A DNA stretch of 64,000 bases from Clostridioides difficile. Its GTDB lineage: Bacteria; Bacillota; Clostridia; Peptostreptococcales; Peptostreptococcaceae. Below are positions 7,288 through 17,234 of this stretch, piece by piece. Position numbers and translations under genes: made by a program. Within the stretch, counting starts at the first letter, position 1. Every line of letters begins with the position of its first letter. A model generated the notes under the pieces. The model saw only the letters and a list, made by a program, of their open reading frames with translations. It did not search any database and had not been told where the DNA came from. The DNA is taken from positions 3,286,001-3,350,000 of the forward strand of contig CP103804.1 of NCBI GenBank assembly GCA_024919175.1, written 5' to 3'.

Positions 7288-9459
7288 TTAGTTATTTTTT
7301 TCAAATATTATCATGTTTATACTTATTATTATAAGTGGTATAAGTATATATATAGATGCTGTAGATGCAGCAACTATACCAGAATCATTAACTAAAAGAG
7401 TAATTATACAACCAACCATAGATGCAATGAATCCTTTAAACAAAATTGGAAAATTATTCATTATCTTTCTAAAATGTCTAGATGGTTTAAATATAAGTAC
7501 TGCAATCACAGCAATTCCCACAAGTAAAATATTTACCCATACACTTGTCTGTGCTAACTGCATATTCATTTGAATTTTTCTTCCAAATGTTTGTAATATC
7601 TCTCCTGGTCCATTTAAGAAAATTCTTTGTACAAACATACCTAAATGAGATTCACTACCTGAGATTATATCTAAAGCTGCAAATGCACAAACAACAACTA
7701 CAGCTGAAATAGCTAATAATGCAACTTTTTTAATGTCTAGTTTAACATCATATATAAGCATTATAAACAACAAATATGCTACACATTCTGATATGGCTCC
7801 ACCAACATTTGCCCCCATAGAAGGATATGCACTAGTTATAAGTATTATTAATGAAAATATTACAACAAGTGGCTTAGAAACCTTCTTATAATGTAATAAA
7901 ACTGCTAAACCAAATACTGCACTTGCTATGGTTACACCTTCATACTCGTTTCCTACACCATAGTATCTAGCACCAATAACAGCATCATAACTCATTATAT
8001 TATTTTGCATTAAGTATGTTCCAAATACAGAATCTATAACTATTACTAAAATAGTCAGTGTTGCAAAAAATCCCATATGTTTTATATCATTGTCTTTAAA
8101 TAACTTTCGACCTAATAAGTATAACACTAGTGTAGTTACAAATATTCCCAAAGATATTGTAATTGGTGTCTTAAAATTCATTAAAGGAGCCAACATAAAT
8201 GATAGAGGCATTATTATACCCAATTTTATAAACTCCTTAAGTACTTTGAATACACGCTCTTTATGTGGCATGTAATTTCTAAAGAATATTGCAAACATTG
8301 CAATTACCCAAGAAGCAGATATTACACCTACAAATCCATTTATAATACTTGACCTTATAGATGATATAGATACTATCTTTTTATAAAGTGATTGTAAGTA
8401 GCTAGCATTATCCTCTTTGTCAACCAAAGTGTAACTTCTACCTACCATTTCGTCATTTTTAAGACCAAATTCATTTAATATATCCACTCCAACATCTAAG
8501 TTTGCAACAATACCAGCTTTTCTTGTTGTAGCAGATTCCAATAGACCTTTTCCTTCTCCACTAAATTTTATTATTGGAGAAAGTCTTCTCTTATTTTTAT
8601 AATCTAAATCGCTTGGAAAAGCACTTGATATATAAACAGTATCATTTTCTCCAACCATAGAAAATACTTCTTTAAGATATTTATCTATATTCTTCATAAT
8701 GTTTTTCTTCATTGCAGCATAGGTATTATCATTTAGATTCAATCTATACATATCTAATCTATATGTATCTCCAAGCTCTACAAATATGGCATCACTATTT
8801 TTATAAGACTTTTTAGTTTCATCCAATAACTTATCATAGTCCGTAGCTACTCCAAATGGCATCTTAGAATCTTTTTTGTTAATATCATCAATATTACCAG
8901 AATCAATTCTTCCATATTGATCCATAGCAACTAAACATAAATTTCTATTTTTAACCAATTGATTATTTTCAATTATATCAGCATTTCCAATTACTGATGT
9001 TTTTAGTCCATTTTCTGATAAAGTTTTTCCTAATGAACCTAAACTTGCTCCATATTCTCCATACTCTAGATTTTCATTTATTGACCTATTAATACTTAAA
9101 TTATTTATCTCTTTAGCTTTTTGACCTGTTGCAACTTCAAAAGTTTTTGCAGTATCTTGGTCTACTTTTTGAAAATTGATATAGTCTTCAGTAGTTACAT
9201 CAGCTCTTGTTCCTGCACCCATACTAGCATAAGACCTTCTATCATCAGTACCTTGGTCTCCTCTTATATTCATAAGAGCTATGTGGCCTCTCTTTTCTAG
9301 CTCACTCTTTAAGATTGGAACCTTCAGCATACTTCCAAGATTGGTCCTATTCATATCAATAAATATGACTTTGCCCTTTTCTTCAGCAGAACTGTAGCTA
9401 GCAGTTGATACAAAAATCATAATAACTACTGCCAACAATGACATAATCTTTTTTCTCAT
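7288..9459 (-). CDS. Large membrane protein with secreted alkaline-phosphatase-like domain (function unknown)
   Basis: I do not recognise a named family. Residues 1-25 are a signal peptide. Residues ~30-360 form a soluble outer domain opening with GKVIFIDMNRT and containing SYASMGAGTRAD, DAIFVELGDTYRLD and NDTVYISSAFP. The spacing and these motifs recall alkaline-phosphatase-superfamily proteins, but I cannot point to a full metal site. About ten membrane segments follow from residue ~375 to the end. It starts 10 bases after ireB stops, with AGTAGGTC before ATG at 9459. A role at the cell envelope is likely from topology; the reaction is unknown. Confidence 0.75.
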   Translation of the reverse strand: MRKKIMSLLAVVIMIFVSTASYSSAEEKGKVIFIDMNRTNLGSMLKVPILKSELEKRGHIALMNIRGDQGTDDRRSYASMGAGTRADVTTEDYINFQKVDQDTAKTFEVATGQKAKEINNLSINRSINENLEYGEYGASLGSLGKTLSENGLKTSVIGNADIIENNQLVKNRNLCLVAMDQYGRIDSGNIDDINKKDSKMPFGVATDYDKLLDETKKSYKNSDAIFVELGDTYRLDMYRLNLNDNTYAAMKKNIMKNIDKYLKEVFSMVGENDTVYISSAFPSDLDYKNKRRLSPIIKFSGEGKGLLESATTRKAGIVANLDVGVDILNEFGLKNDEMVGRSYTLVDKEDNASYLQSLYKKIVSISSIRSSIINGFVGVISASWVIAMFAIFFRNYMPHKERVFKVLKEFIKLGIIMPLSFMLAPLMNFKTPITISLGIFVTTLVLYLLGRKLFKDNDIKHMGFFATLTILVIVIDSVFGTYLMQNNIMSYDAVIGARYYGVGNEYEGVTIASAVFGLAVLLHYKKVSKPLVVIFSLIILITSAYPSMGANVGGAISECVAYLLFIMLIYDVKLDIKKVALLAISAVVVVCAFAALDIISGSESHLGMFVQRIFLNGPGEILQTFGRKIQMNMQLAQTSVWVNILLVGIAVIAVLIFKPSRHFRKIMNNFPILFKGFIASMVGCIITLLVNDSGIVAASTASIYILIPLIIISINMIIFEKNN

Positions 9460-9468
9460 TTATTTGAC

Positions 9469-9726
9469 CTACTTTCTATTCAGATAGTGCGTGATTACTT
9501 CTTCAAGTATCTCATCTCTTTCAAATTTTTTAATTATAGCTCTTGCATTTTTATGACTAGTTATATAACTAGAATCACCAGAAAGGAGATACCCTATAAT
9601 TTGATTTATAGGGTTATATCCTTTTTCAACTAATGCTTTATATACAAAATCTATTGTGTCTCCCACACTCATTCTATCTTCTGGTATTCCTTCAAATTTC
9701 ATAGTGTAGTCTAAATCTTTTTCCAA
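9469..9726 (-). CDS. ireB: IreB family regulatory phosphoprotein (DUF965)
   Basis: This 85-residue protein shows the IreB core: TIDFVYKALVEKGYNPINQI, then GYLLSGDSSYITSHKNAR and IIKKFERDEILEE. In Enterococcus, IreB is a substrate of the Ser/Thr kinase IreK and affects cephalosporin resistance; the family is otherwise structurally defined. The start is TTG at 9726, 8 bases after AAGGAGG; there is no better ATG. It directly follows alaS, the usual location in Firmicutes. Confidence 0.93.
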   Translation of the reverse strand: MEKDLDYTMKFEGIPEDRMSVGDTIDFVYKALVEKGYNPINQIIGYLLSGDSSYITSHKNARAIIKKFERDEILEEVITHYLNRK

Positions 9727-9750
9727 ACTAAAAACCTCCTTAAGTGAATG

Positions 9751-12390
9751 TTATTTAACTTGTGTCTTAATAACCTCACTTGCATAGCTTAGAGCTTGGT
9801 CAACCTTAGATACGTCACTAGCTCCTGCCTGTGCCATATTAGGTCTACCTCCACCTTTTCCTCCAGCTATTTTTGCAACTTCTCTAACTATATTGCCTGA
9901 ATGTATTCCTTTATCTAATACATCTTTAGTAGCAGTAACTACAAAGTTAACTTTATCATCTACTACATTTGCCAATACTACTACACCAGAGCCAAGCTTA
10001 TCTCTTAAATTATCTGCTGTTTCTCTTAGTGTATCCATATCCATACCTTCAAATTTATTAGTTATTAAGTTAACTCCATTTACTTCAATCTTAGAATCAA
10101 AAATAGAATCAGCTGATTGTAAACTCATTTTAGTCTTTATATCATGTAATTCTTTAGATAAATTTTTATTTTCTTCTAATAAAGAACCTATTCTTTGAAT
10201 TAAATTATCTTCTTTAGATTTTAAATTTACACAAACTTCAGATATAATTCCTTCTTTTTCTTTTAAGTATTCATAAACAGCTTTTCCTGTTATTGCTTCT
10301 ATTCTTCTTACTCCTGCTGCTACTCCACCTTCAGACAATATTTTAAACATTCCTATTTGAGAAGTGTTTGTCAAGTGAGTTCCTCCACAAAGTTCTGTAG
10401 AATAATCTCCCATAGAAACTACTCTTACTTCATCACCATATTTTTCACCAAATAGTGCTGTAGCTCCTTTTTCTTTTGCTTCTTTTATATTCATAATATC
10501 ACATTTTATGTCTAAAGATGATAAAATAACATTATTTACTTTTTCTTCTATCACTTTTAATTCTTCATTTGATATAGCTTCAAAGTGAGTAATATCAAAT
10601 CTTAATCTATCTGGAGTAACTAAAGAACCAGCTTGATTAACATGCTCTCCTAATACTTCTTTTAATGCTTTATGAAGTAAATGTGTAGCACTATGGTTTC
10701 TTGCAGCAGACATTCTAACATCTCTATCTACTAATGTCTTTACTTTATCTCCATTGCTTATTTTTCCTGATTTTATTATACCTATATGTTTTATACTATT
10801 ATTAGCACCTTTTTTAGTATTTAATACTTCCACTACTAAATTTTCATTAGTTATTAATCCACAATCACCAACTTGTCCCCCACCTTCAGGATAGAAAGTA
10901 GTATTGTCTAGCACTATAGATACTTTATCGCCTTCTTTTGCATTTTGAACTAACTCATCCTCTTTAACTATAGCTTCAATAGTTCCTTCACCATATAATT
11001 CACTATATCCATTAAACATACTATCTATAGTAGACTCTAATTTTGATAGAGGGTCTTCCTTCCAACTTTCTCCATCCATATTTCCTCTAGCATTTCTAGC
11101 TCTTTCTTTTTGTTTTTCCATTTCTTCATTGAAAGACTCTTCATCTACAGATAAATGTTCTTCTTCTAAAATTTCTTTAGTTAAGTCTATAGGGAATCCA
11201 TAAGTATCATACAGTTTAAAGGCTTCTTGACCACTTAAAACAGCTTTTCCTTCATTCTTTAATACTTCTATATATGAGTTCAATATTTCTGTTCCTTGGT
11301 CTATAGTCTCATTGAATTTTTCTTCTTCTATTCCAACAACTTTTTTAATATAACTTTCTTTTTCAACTAAAACTGGATATGCTTTATCATTTACCTTTAT
11401 AACCTCATCTATTAGTTTTTGTAAGAATAATTCTTTTACACCTAATAGTTTACCATGACGAGCAGCACGTCTAAGAAGTCTTCTAAGAACATAGCCTCTT
11501 CCTTCATTTGATGGAAGCACTCCATCACTAACTAAGAATGTCACAGCTCTTATATGGTCAGTTATTATTCTTATTGATATATCATTTTTAGGATTCTCCC
11601 CATATTTTACTCCTGTTAACTTTTCAACTGCTTCTAATATAGACTTAATAGTATCTACTTCAAAGATAGTGTCCACACCTTGCATGATACATCCCATTCT
11701 TTCAAGACCCATTCCTGTATCTATATTTTTACTTTCTAATAGACTGTAGTTTCCTTCTTCATCTCTATCAAATTGAGTAAATACATGGTTCCAGAACTCC
11801 AGGTAGCGGTCGCAATCACAACCTGGTTTACAGTCTGGATTATCACATCCATATTCTTCTCCTCTATCAAAATATATTTCTGAACAAGGACCACAAGGAC
11901 CTGTACCTATCTCCCAGAAGTTATCATCTTTACCAAGTCTAACCATTCTTTCTTCTGGGAAATTCATTTCTTTTGCCCAGATATCATAAGAATCATCATC
12001 TTCTTCATATACAGTTACCCATATTTTATCTTCTGGTATACTTAACCATTCTGTGACAAATTCCCATCCCCATTTAATTGATTCTCTTTTAAAGTAATCT
12101 CCAAATGAGAAGTTACCCATCATTTCAAAGAAAGTAGCATGTCTTGCAGTTATACCTACATTTTCTATATCTCCTGTTCTTATACATTTCTGAGATGTAC
12201 ACATTCTTACATTTGGAGGTACTTCTACACCTGAAAAATAGTTTTTTAAAGGTGCCATACCTGAGTTTATAAGTAATAAACTCTTATCATTGTGTGGCAC
12301 TAAAGAATAGCTATCTGCTGCATAGTGACCTTTTGACTCAAAAAATTCTAAAAACTTACTTCTTATTTCGTTTAATCCCATCTTTTCCAT
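9751..12390 (-). CDS. alaS: Alanyl-tRNA synthetase
   Basis: AlaS charges tRNA-Ala with alanine. The 879-residue protein has the class II catalytic start (LNEIRSKFLEFFESKGH), the alanine site region (SGMAPLKNYFSG), the editing-domain zinc motif HSATHLLHKAL with CGGTHL, and the C-terminal DHHA1-like end GGKGGGRPNMAQAG. An AGGAGGAA site precedes ATG. It is preceded by a T-box leader, so expression should rise when tRNA-Ala is uncharged. ireB follows 24 bases after the stop. Confidence 0.97.
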   Translation of the reverse strand: MEKMGLNEIRSKFLEFFESKGHYAADSYSLVPHNDKSLLLINSGMAPLKNYFSGVEVPPNVRMCTSQKCIRTGDIENVGITARHATFFEMMGNFSFGDYFKRESIKWGWEFVTEWLSIPEDKIWVTVYEEDDDSYDIWAKEMNFPEERMVRLGKDDNFWEIGTGPCGPCSEIYFDRGEEYGCDNPDCKPGCDCDRYLEFWNHVFTQFDRDEEGNYSLLESKNIDTGMGLERMGCIMQGVDTIFEVDTIKSILEAVEKLTGVKYGENPKNDISIRIITDHIRAVTFLVSDGVLPSNEGRGYVLRRLLRRAARHGKLLGVKELFLQKLIDEVIKVNDKAYPVLVEKESYIKKVVGIEEEKFNETIDQGTEILNSYIEVLKNEGKAVLSGQEAFKLYDTYGFPIDLTKEILEEEHLSVDEESFNEEMEKQKERARNARGNMDGESWKEDPLSKLESTIDSMFNGYSELYGEGTIEAIVKEDELVQNAKEGDKVSIVLDNTTFYPEGGGQVGDCGLITNENLVVEVLNTKKGANNSIKHIGIIKSGKISNGDKVKTLVDRDVRMSAARNHSATHLLHKALKEVLGEHVNQAGSLVTPDRLRFDITHFEAISNEELKVIEEKVNNVILSSLDIKCDIMNIKEAKEKGATALFGEKYGDEVRVVSMGDYSTELCGGTHLTNTSQIGMFKILSEGGVAAGVRRIEAITGKAVYEYLKEKEGIISEVCVNLKSKEDNLIQRIGSLLEENKNLSKELHDIKTKMSLQSADSIFDSKIEVNGVNLITNKFEGMDMDTLRETADNLRDKLGSGVVVLANVVDDKVNFVVTATKDVLDKGIHSGNIVREVAKIAGGKGGGRPNMAQAGASDVSKVDQALSYASEVIKTQVK

Positions 12391-12430
12391 ATTATGTTCC
12401 TCCTAATAAAGTATATTTTTTCGTTTAAAT

Positions 12431-12695
12431 AAAAAACCTCGTCCCTATAAATAAATTTATAGGGGCGAGGACAATCGCGGTACCACCCTAATTATCATAA
12501 AAAATTATGATATCTTCGGAAAACCTTAGCTATAACGTAACTACCGTCAATATCTACTTAAATCTACCTTTTAATTCAAGGTACATTGTTCAAAATTGCT
12601 ACTAAAAGGCTGCTTCAAATATTTTATTCTAAGGGCTTTCAGCATATTCCCTCTCTCTGTAAGACATCAAATACTCTACTATTCCTTATCACTGT
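12431..12695 (-). promoter_or_regulatory. T-box riboswitch upstream of alaS
   Basis: On the minus strand the T-box sequence AGGGTGGTACCGCG occurs at 12490-12476. A terminator follows: CCTCGCCCCTATAAAT pairs with ATTTATAGGGACGAGG (12470-12437), then TTTTTT. Upstream, AGAGAG and a stem I-like region lie at about 12690-12600. A GCA triplet in TTGAAGCAGCC is the likely alanine specifier, which is an inference from gene context. Uncharged tRNA-Ala would promote read-through into alaS. Confidence 0.92.
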
Positions 12696-12842
12696 ATTTG
12701 TTTTTAATTAATATAATAATTATATTACTAAATTTTACAAAATTAATCAATACTATATTTTCATATACAATAAATTTATTTTATAAACTTTGTTGTATAT
12801 TTATAGACTATATTACTTATTTTATAAGTTTCTTAGATATTT

Positions 12843-13922
12843 TTATAAGCTTTTCTCTATTATTCCTCCACCTACGACAATATCTCCATCATACATTACA
12901 ACAGATTGACCTTTTGTAATAGCCCTTTGAGCTTCATCAAATACTATTTTGATAGTATTTTCTCCGATATTATAAATAGTAGCTGGCGATGGTTTTGCTG
13001 AGTATCTTATTTTTGCTTGAACTCTTAATGGCTCTTCTAGTTTATCTATTGATATAAAGTTAACATCTTTTGCAATAAGTTCTTTTTTAAATAATTCTTC
13101 ATTGTCTCCAAGGACAATAGTATTATTTATTGGATTTATATCTACTACAAACATTGGTTTGCCAAAAGTAATTCCAAGACCTTTTCTTTGTCCTATTGTA
13201 TAATATAGTATACCCTTGTGTTTTCCAAGTACATTTCCCTTAGTATCTACAAAAAAACCTTCTTCAATACGCTTTTCAGAATGTTTTTTTACATAATTTG
13301 CATAGTCATTATCTTTAACAAAACAAATTTCTTGACTATCAGGCTTATTATGGACTGCCATTCCCATTTCTTTAGCAATTTCTCTTACTCTATCCTTTTC
13401 ATAATCACCTATTGGTAGTAGTGTATGTTTCAATTGTTCTTGTGTAAGATTATAAAGTGCATAAGTCTGGTCTTTTTTATCTGTAACAGATTTTTTTAAT
13501 AAATATCTTCCTGTATCTTCATCTTTTTCTATTTTTGCATAGTGGCCTGTAGCCACATAATCACACCCTATTTGTCTAGCTCTTTTATAAAAATCATCAA
13601 ATTTTATATGTTTATTACAAGCTATACAAGGATTAGGAGTTTTTCCTTCTAAATATTCATCTATAAAATAATCTATTACTTTTTCTTTAAATACTTCTCT
13701 AAAATTTAGAACATAAAATGGTATTCCTATTTTATTTGCTACTCTCCTAGCATCTTCAACTGCTGATAAAGAGCAACAACCACCTTCGTTTTCAACTTCG
13801 TCATCGTCTTGCCATAATTTCATAGTAACACCAATGACATCGTATCCTTGTTGTTTTAAAAGATATGCTGCTACAGAGCTGTCTACTCCACCACTCATAC
13901 CTATCATTACTTTTTTATTCAT
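12843..13922 (-). CDS. mnmA: tRNA-specific 2-thiouridylase MnmA
   Basis: MnmA makes 2-thiouridine at wobble position 34 of tRNA-Lys, Glu and Gln. The PP-loop GMSGGVDSS is at the N-terminus. The two catalytic cysteines are in NPCIACN and DSQEICFV, and the C-terminal beta-barrel domain is complete. The ATG at 13922 gives MNKKV, the usual family start; a TTG at 13928 sits at a better distance from GAGGTG, so the exact start is uncertain by two codons. The sulfur would come from a cysteine desulfurase, for example the IscS encoded 4 kb upstream. Confidence 0.95.
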   Translation of the reverse strand: MNKKVMIGMSGGVDSSVAAYLLKQQGYDVIGVTMKLWQDDDEVENEGGCCSLSAVEDARRVANKIGIPFYVLNFREVFKEKVIDYFIDEYLEGKTPNPCIACNKHIKFDDFYKRARQIGCDYVATGHYAKIEKDEDTGRYLLKKSVTDKKDQTYALYNLTQEQLKHTLLPIGDYEKDRVREIAKEMGMAVHNKPDSQEICFVKDNDYANYVKKHSEKRIEEGFFVDTKGNVLGKHKGILYYTIGQRKGLGITFGKPMFVVDINPINNTIVLGDNEELFKKELIAKDVNFISIDKLEEPLRVQAKIRYSAKPSPATIYNIGENTIKIVFDEAQRAITKGQSVVMYDGDIVVGGGIIEKSL

Positions 13923-14064
13923 AAACAAATTTCACCTCATCTTTTGCATTACTTATTATTATACCATATAGAGCAAGCATTGTATTTATTTAAAATATAG
14001 CTTGCTCTATTTTCTAAAAAAAATAATATTATTAAGTAATTTTAAAAGATTTAATGGTATTTTT

Positions 14065-16908
14065 CTATTTATTAACTACTACTACTGACGCTGTTGTTTC
14101 TGTTATTATGCTATTAGAATTATTAACATCAACTAGTTCTATTTTTACCTTGTAAGTACCTTCTTCATTTCCAACTAGATAAACAGGTGTTTTTGCATCC
14201 TGTAATGAAAAACCTTCCATTGGTCCCCATCCTGTGTTCACTATGTTAAACCAATTTTCGTTGCTATCTTTAGCAATTAGCTGTATTCCCTTTAAGTTTT
14301 CTGAACCTTCTTCTGGTTTTATCTGAACTCTTACATTATTATAATCATTTTTACCTTTATTTAGTGTAATATTTACAGGCGTTCTACCATCTACACTTTC
14401 AAACTTAGGTATACTACCATTTCCATCCTCATCTATTTTATTTTCTTTTGTTATATTAGCTATATCATTATTTTCATTTATAGTGATAGAAGCTTTACCC
14501 CAAGTAGCAATTTTTGAATCTTGTGATAATGTACAATCTCCATATCCATTAACAATCACTTTATCTTTATCATAGTTATCAGTTTTTATTGGAGTATATT
14601 CACCTATATTGCAATCACCTGTTAAATCTAGTCTTGCGTTAGTTTCATTTACAATTCCATCATCTTTTACATATTCTACATTAACTCCATACCATCCATT
14701 TCCACTTGTTACAAGGTTTGAAGCTATTACTGACGAACCATTTACTATTAAACCTGCACCTTTGTTATTATTTAAAGTTACATTGTTTAATCCAACATTT
14801 TGTGATAAATAAACATGCATTCCTGATTTATTTAATTTGTCTGAATCTAAACCTGTTACTTTTAGATTGTTTATTTTTACACCATCTTTTCTGTCTATTG
14901 TCACTATATTTTCGTACCCTGGCTTAGTATCAGTAAATTCTACAACTTTTTTCAATTCAGCATTATCAACACCATTTATAATTATTTTTTTATCTATAAC
15001 AACTGGCTTTTTAACATCTATTTGTCCACTTATTTCCCACACTTGACCATCTTCTTGCAAAGCAAGTGCTTTTTCTAATGTATCAGTATCAGTAATCTTT
15101 ATTGTCTCCACTTTAACAGGTTCAGCTACTGTTACTGTAATACTTGGAAGTGATACTCCTTCTGATAGCTTATATCCACTTGATAAGCTTGCACTAAATA
15201 TATACTTTCCTGATACTTGGCTAGCATATTCTGGTGTACTTTTCCATGTTACTCCTACTTTTGTATTAGCTACTCCAGACACAGTTGCTGATAACTCTTT
15301 TGGTAAATTTAATTTACTTAATTCTGTTCCATTTTCTACATTTTGTACCTTTATTGAATTATCAAGTGCTGTTATTGATGTTATTAATTTATCTTTTACA
15401 GATGAACCTCCACTTGAACTTCCTCCACTTGATGAAGAACCTCCAGATGAACTTCCACCTGGTTTAGTCCCATCTACACTTGGAGTCTGAGAACCTTCCA
15501 CTTTGTCAGTTATTGTTCCTTCATTTTTTATATTTGTTCCTGTAGCATCATTTTTTATGTTTGTTATTTTTCCATTGTTTTTAACTACAACATTACTAGA
15601 ATTATTTTGTATTTCTACTTTTTCTATTTTTGCTCCACTTTCATTTACTATTGTTCCACCTTTACTATCCTTAACCAAAATTTTATTTATTGTACCTTTA
15701 TTTACTATATCTGCATTTGGAGCAGTTACTACTATCGTACCTGTATATGTACCATTTAAATTTACAGAAATTGAATTATTAGTACTCAATGATAAATCAT
15801 TTGACATAGTTCCTGATGGCTTAATATTTATAACATCATTTGCATCAGCTTTAGCTAAAGCTATTTTTAGCTCTTCTATATTTTTAACTTCATATGTTGT
15901 TGTGGATTGTGATTTTTTTATCTCAGAGAAAGCATTCTCATTACCTGAACCACCAACTTGTGTAACTGTTTTTAAGCTCTTAGTATTTAATACCTTTTCT
16001 TGTTCTTTATTTAATTTACTTCCAACTAAAACTACTGGAGAATTATTTTTTGCTGCTAATGAGCCTACTGCCAATGAATCTATAAGGTCTCCTTGTTTGT
16101 TCATACCATCTTTTGTTATATATGCATTTTTCAGCTCTTTTGCACTATATAATCCATTTATAACAGCTGCATTAGTTTCATTTCTATCATTTCCTGATAA
16201 TCTCTTAGGACTAGGTAAAGTGTTTTTTGTAGCTTCTGAAATTGACTGCACTCCTCCTATTACATAAGATGTTTTTATACCTTTATCTTTTATAAATTGA
16301 CTTGATTGCTTTATTCCATCTTTTGGACTAGAAAGAATTATTGGCATTTTATTTTGAGCCGCAGCAGCTCCTACACTTACTGCATCAGCAAGACCTTTTT
16401 CACCATTAACTACAACTATCTCTGAAATATTACTACTTGCTTTTCTTCCAAGAGACTCATCTAATTTTTTAGCTATTTCTAAAGAAGTTTGATATCTATC
16501 ATTTCCTGATATTCTTTCTGTATCAATTTTTAATAATTTTAATTGTGTCTCTACCTCTGAGCCTAAAGTTTTTGTCCCACCTATTAAATATACTTTTTCT
16601 GCTTTTAACCTTATTATTTCTGCTTTAGTTCTATCATCTAATTTATTGTTTTGTGTCAAAAGAATTGGTGCATTTTTAGAACCAGCAAAAGGAGTTGCAG
16701 TCAATGCATCCACTATAGTATTATCATTAACTAATATTACATTTCTAGATGTATCCCATCCTTTTTTACTTATTTGTATGGCAGTTTCCCATCTGCCTGA
16801 ACCTTTAAGTGTATCACCGTTTGTTTGAGCATTTGACATGCCTGCTGTTGCACTGCTAACTACTAATGATATAGTAAGTATTGCTGCTATCCTCTTTGGT
16901 ATTTTCAT
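14065..16908 (-). CDS. Secreted CWB2-repeat cell wall protein with beta-helix domain
   Basis: This is a 947-residue surface protein. Residues 1-27 are a signal peptide (cleavage near SNAQ). Three CWB2 (PF04122) repeats fill roughly residues 35-325; each has the family's DALTATPFAGSKNAPILLT-type core and a VYLIGG or YVIGG strand. A low-complexity Gly-Ser linker follows near residue 490. After it come an Ig-like region and a right-handed beta-helix-like stretch of short repeats (NNLKVTGLD, LNNVTLNNN). CWB2 repeats bind wall polysaccharide PSII in C. difficile, so the protein should sit in the S-layer. The ligand of the helix is unknown. RBS is AGGGGGAAAAGCT before ATG. Confidence 0.88.
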   Translation of the reverse strand: MKIPKRIAAILTISLVVSSATAGMSNAQTNGDTLKGSGRWETAIQISKKGWDTSRNVILVNDNTIVDALTATPFAGSKNAPILLTQNNKLDDRTKAEIIRLKAEKVYLIGGTKTLGSEVETQLKLLKIDTERISGNDRYQTSLEIAKKLDESLGRKASSNISEIVVVNGEKGLADAVSVGAAAAQNKMPIILSSPKDGIKQSSQFIKDKGIKTSYVIGGVQSISEATKNTLPSPKRLSGNDRNETNAAVINGLYSAKELKNAYITKDGMNKQGDLIDSLAVGSLAAKNNSPVVLVGSKLNKEQEKVLNTKSLKTVTQVGGSGNENAFSEIKKSQSTTTYEVKNIEELKIALAKADANDVINIKPSGTMSNDLSLSTNNSISVNLNGTYTGTIVVTAPNADIVNKGTINKILVKDSKGGTIVNESGAKIEKVEIQNNSSNVVVKNNGKITNIKNDATGTNIKNEGTITDKVEGSQTPSVDGTKPGGSSSGGSSSSGGSSSGGSSVKDKLITSITALDNSIKVQNVENGTELSKLNLPKELSATVSGVANTKVGVTWKSTPEYASQVSGKYIFSASLSSGYKLSEGVSLPSITVTVAEPVKVETIKITDTDTLEKALALQEDGQVWEISGQIDVKKPVVIDKKIIINGVDNAELKKVVEFTDTKPGYENIVTIDRKDGVKINNLKVTGLDSDKLNKSGMHVYLSQNVGLNNVTLNNNKGAGLIVNGSSVIASNLVTSGNGWYGVNVEYVKDDGIVNETNARLDLTGDCNIGEYTPIKTDNYDKDKVIVNGYGDCTLSQDSKIATWGKASITINENNDIANITKENKIDEDGNGSIPKFESVDGRTPVNITLNKGKNDYNNVRVQIKPEEGSENLKGIQLIAKDSNENWFNIVNTGWGPMEGFSLQDAKTPVYLVGNEEGTYKVKIELVDVNNSNSIITETTASVVVVNK

Positions 16909-17131
16909 AGCTTTTCCCCCTAAGATTGTATTTAGTTTGAAATGTGCCTTTTTAAAGAAAATAGCATTTTTAAGTAAGATTTTTTAAAGATATATTTGTA
17001 TATGAAATACTTGGAAACAATTGATTTGCTGAGATTTTCTATATTTTTTATCGTTTAAATATCATGGATGTGTATATTTTTTATTATTTAATTGATTTTC
17101 AAAACGGGCTAAAATAACAGTTTGTACAACA
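16909..17131. other. Upstream region of the CWB2 protein gene, nothing further identified
   Basis: This AT-rich stretch should hold the promoter and a long 5' leader of the CWB2 gene. I looked for a c-di-GMP riboswitch, which C. difficile uses upstream of some surface proteins, and saw no convincing GEMM-type core. Confidence 0.4.
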
Positions 17132-17165
17132 AAAAATAGCCATTTTCTTTAAAACGGCTATTTTT
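17132..17165 (-). terminator. Terminator downstream of iscU
   Basis: AAAAATAGCC (17132-17141) pairs with GGCTATTTTT (17156-17165) around a 14-base loop. It closes the iscR-iscS-iscU unit on the minus strand and insulates it from the CWB2 gene. Confidence 0.75.
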
Positions 17166-17234
17166 CATCTTACTATATCATTATACACTTTTTTAAAATC
17201 ATTTTAAACTTTTTTTGGAAAATTATTCCTTATT

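Noticed and set aside
12596..12919. 107-residue plus-strand frame
   Set aside because: It lies across the alaS T-box leader and the mnmA end. The RNA structure explains the conservation; the frame is chance.
15503..16267. 254-residue frame antisense to the CWB2 protein gene
   Set aside because: It has no ribosome site or recognisable domain, and its hydrophobic look is what the opposite strand of a Ser/Thr/Lys-rich AT gene gives.
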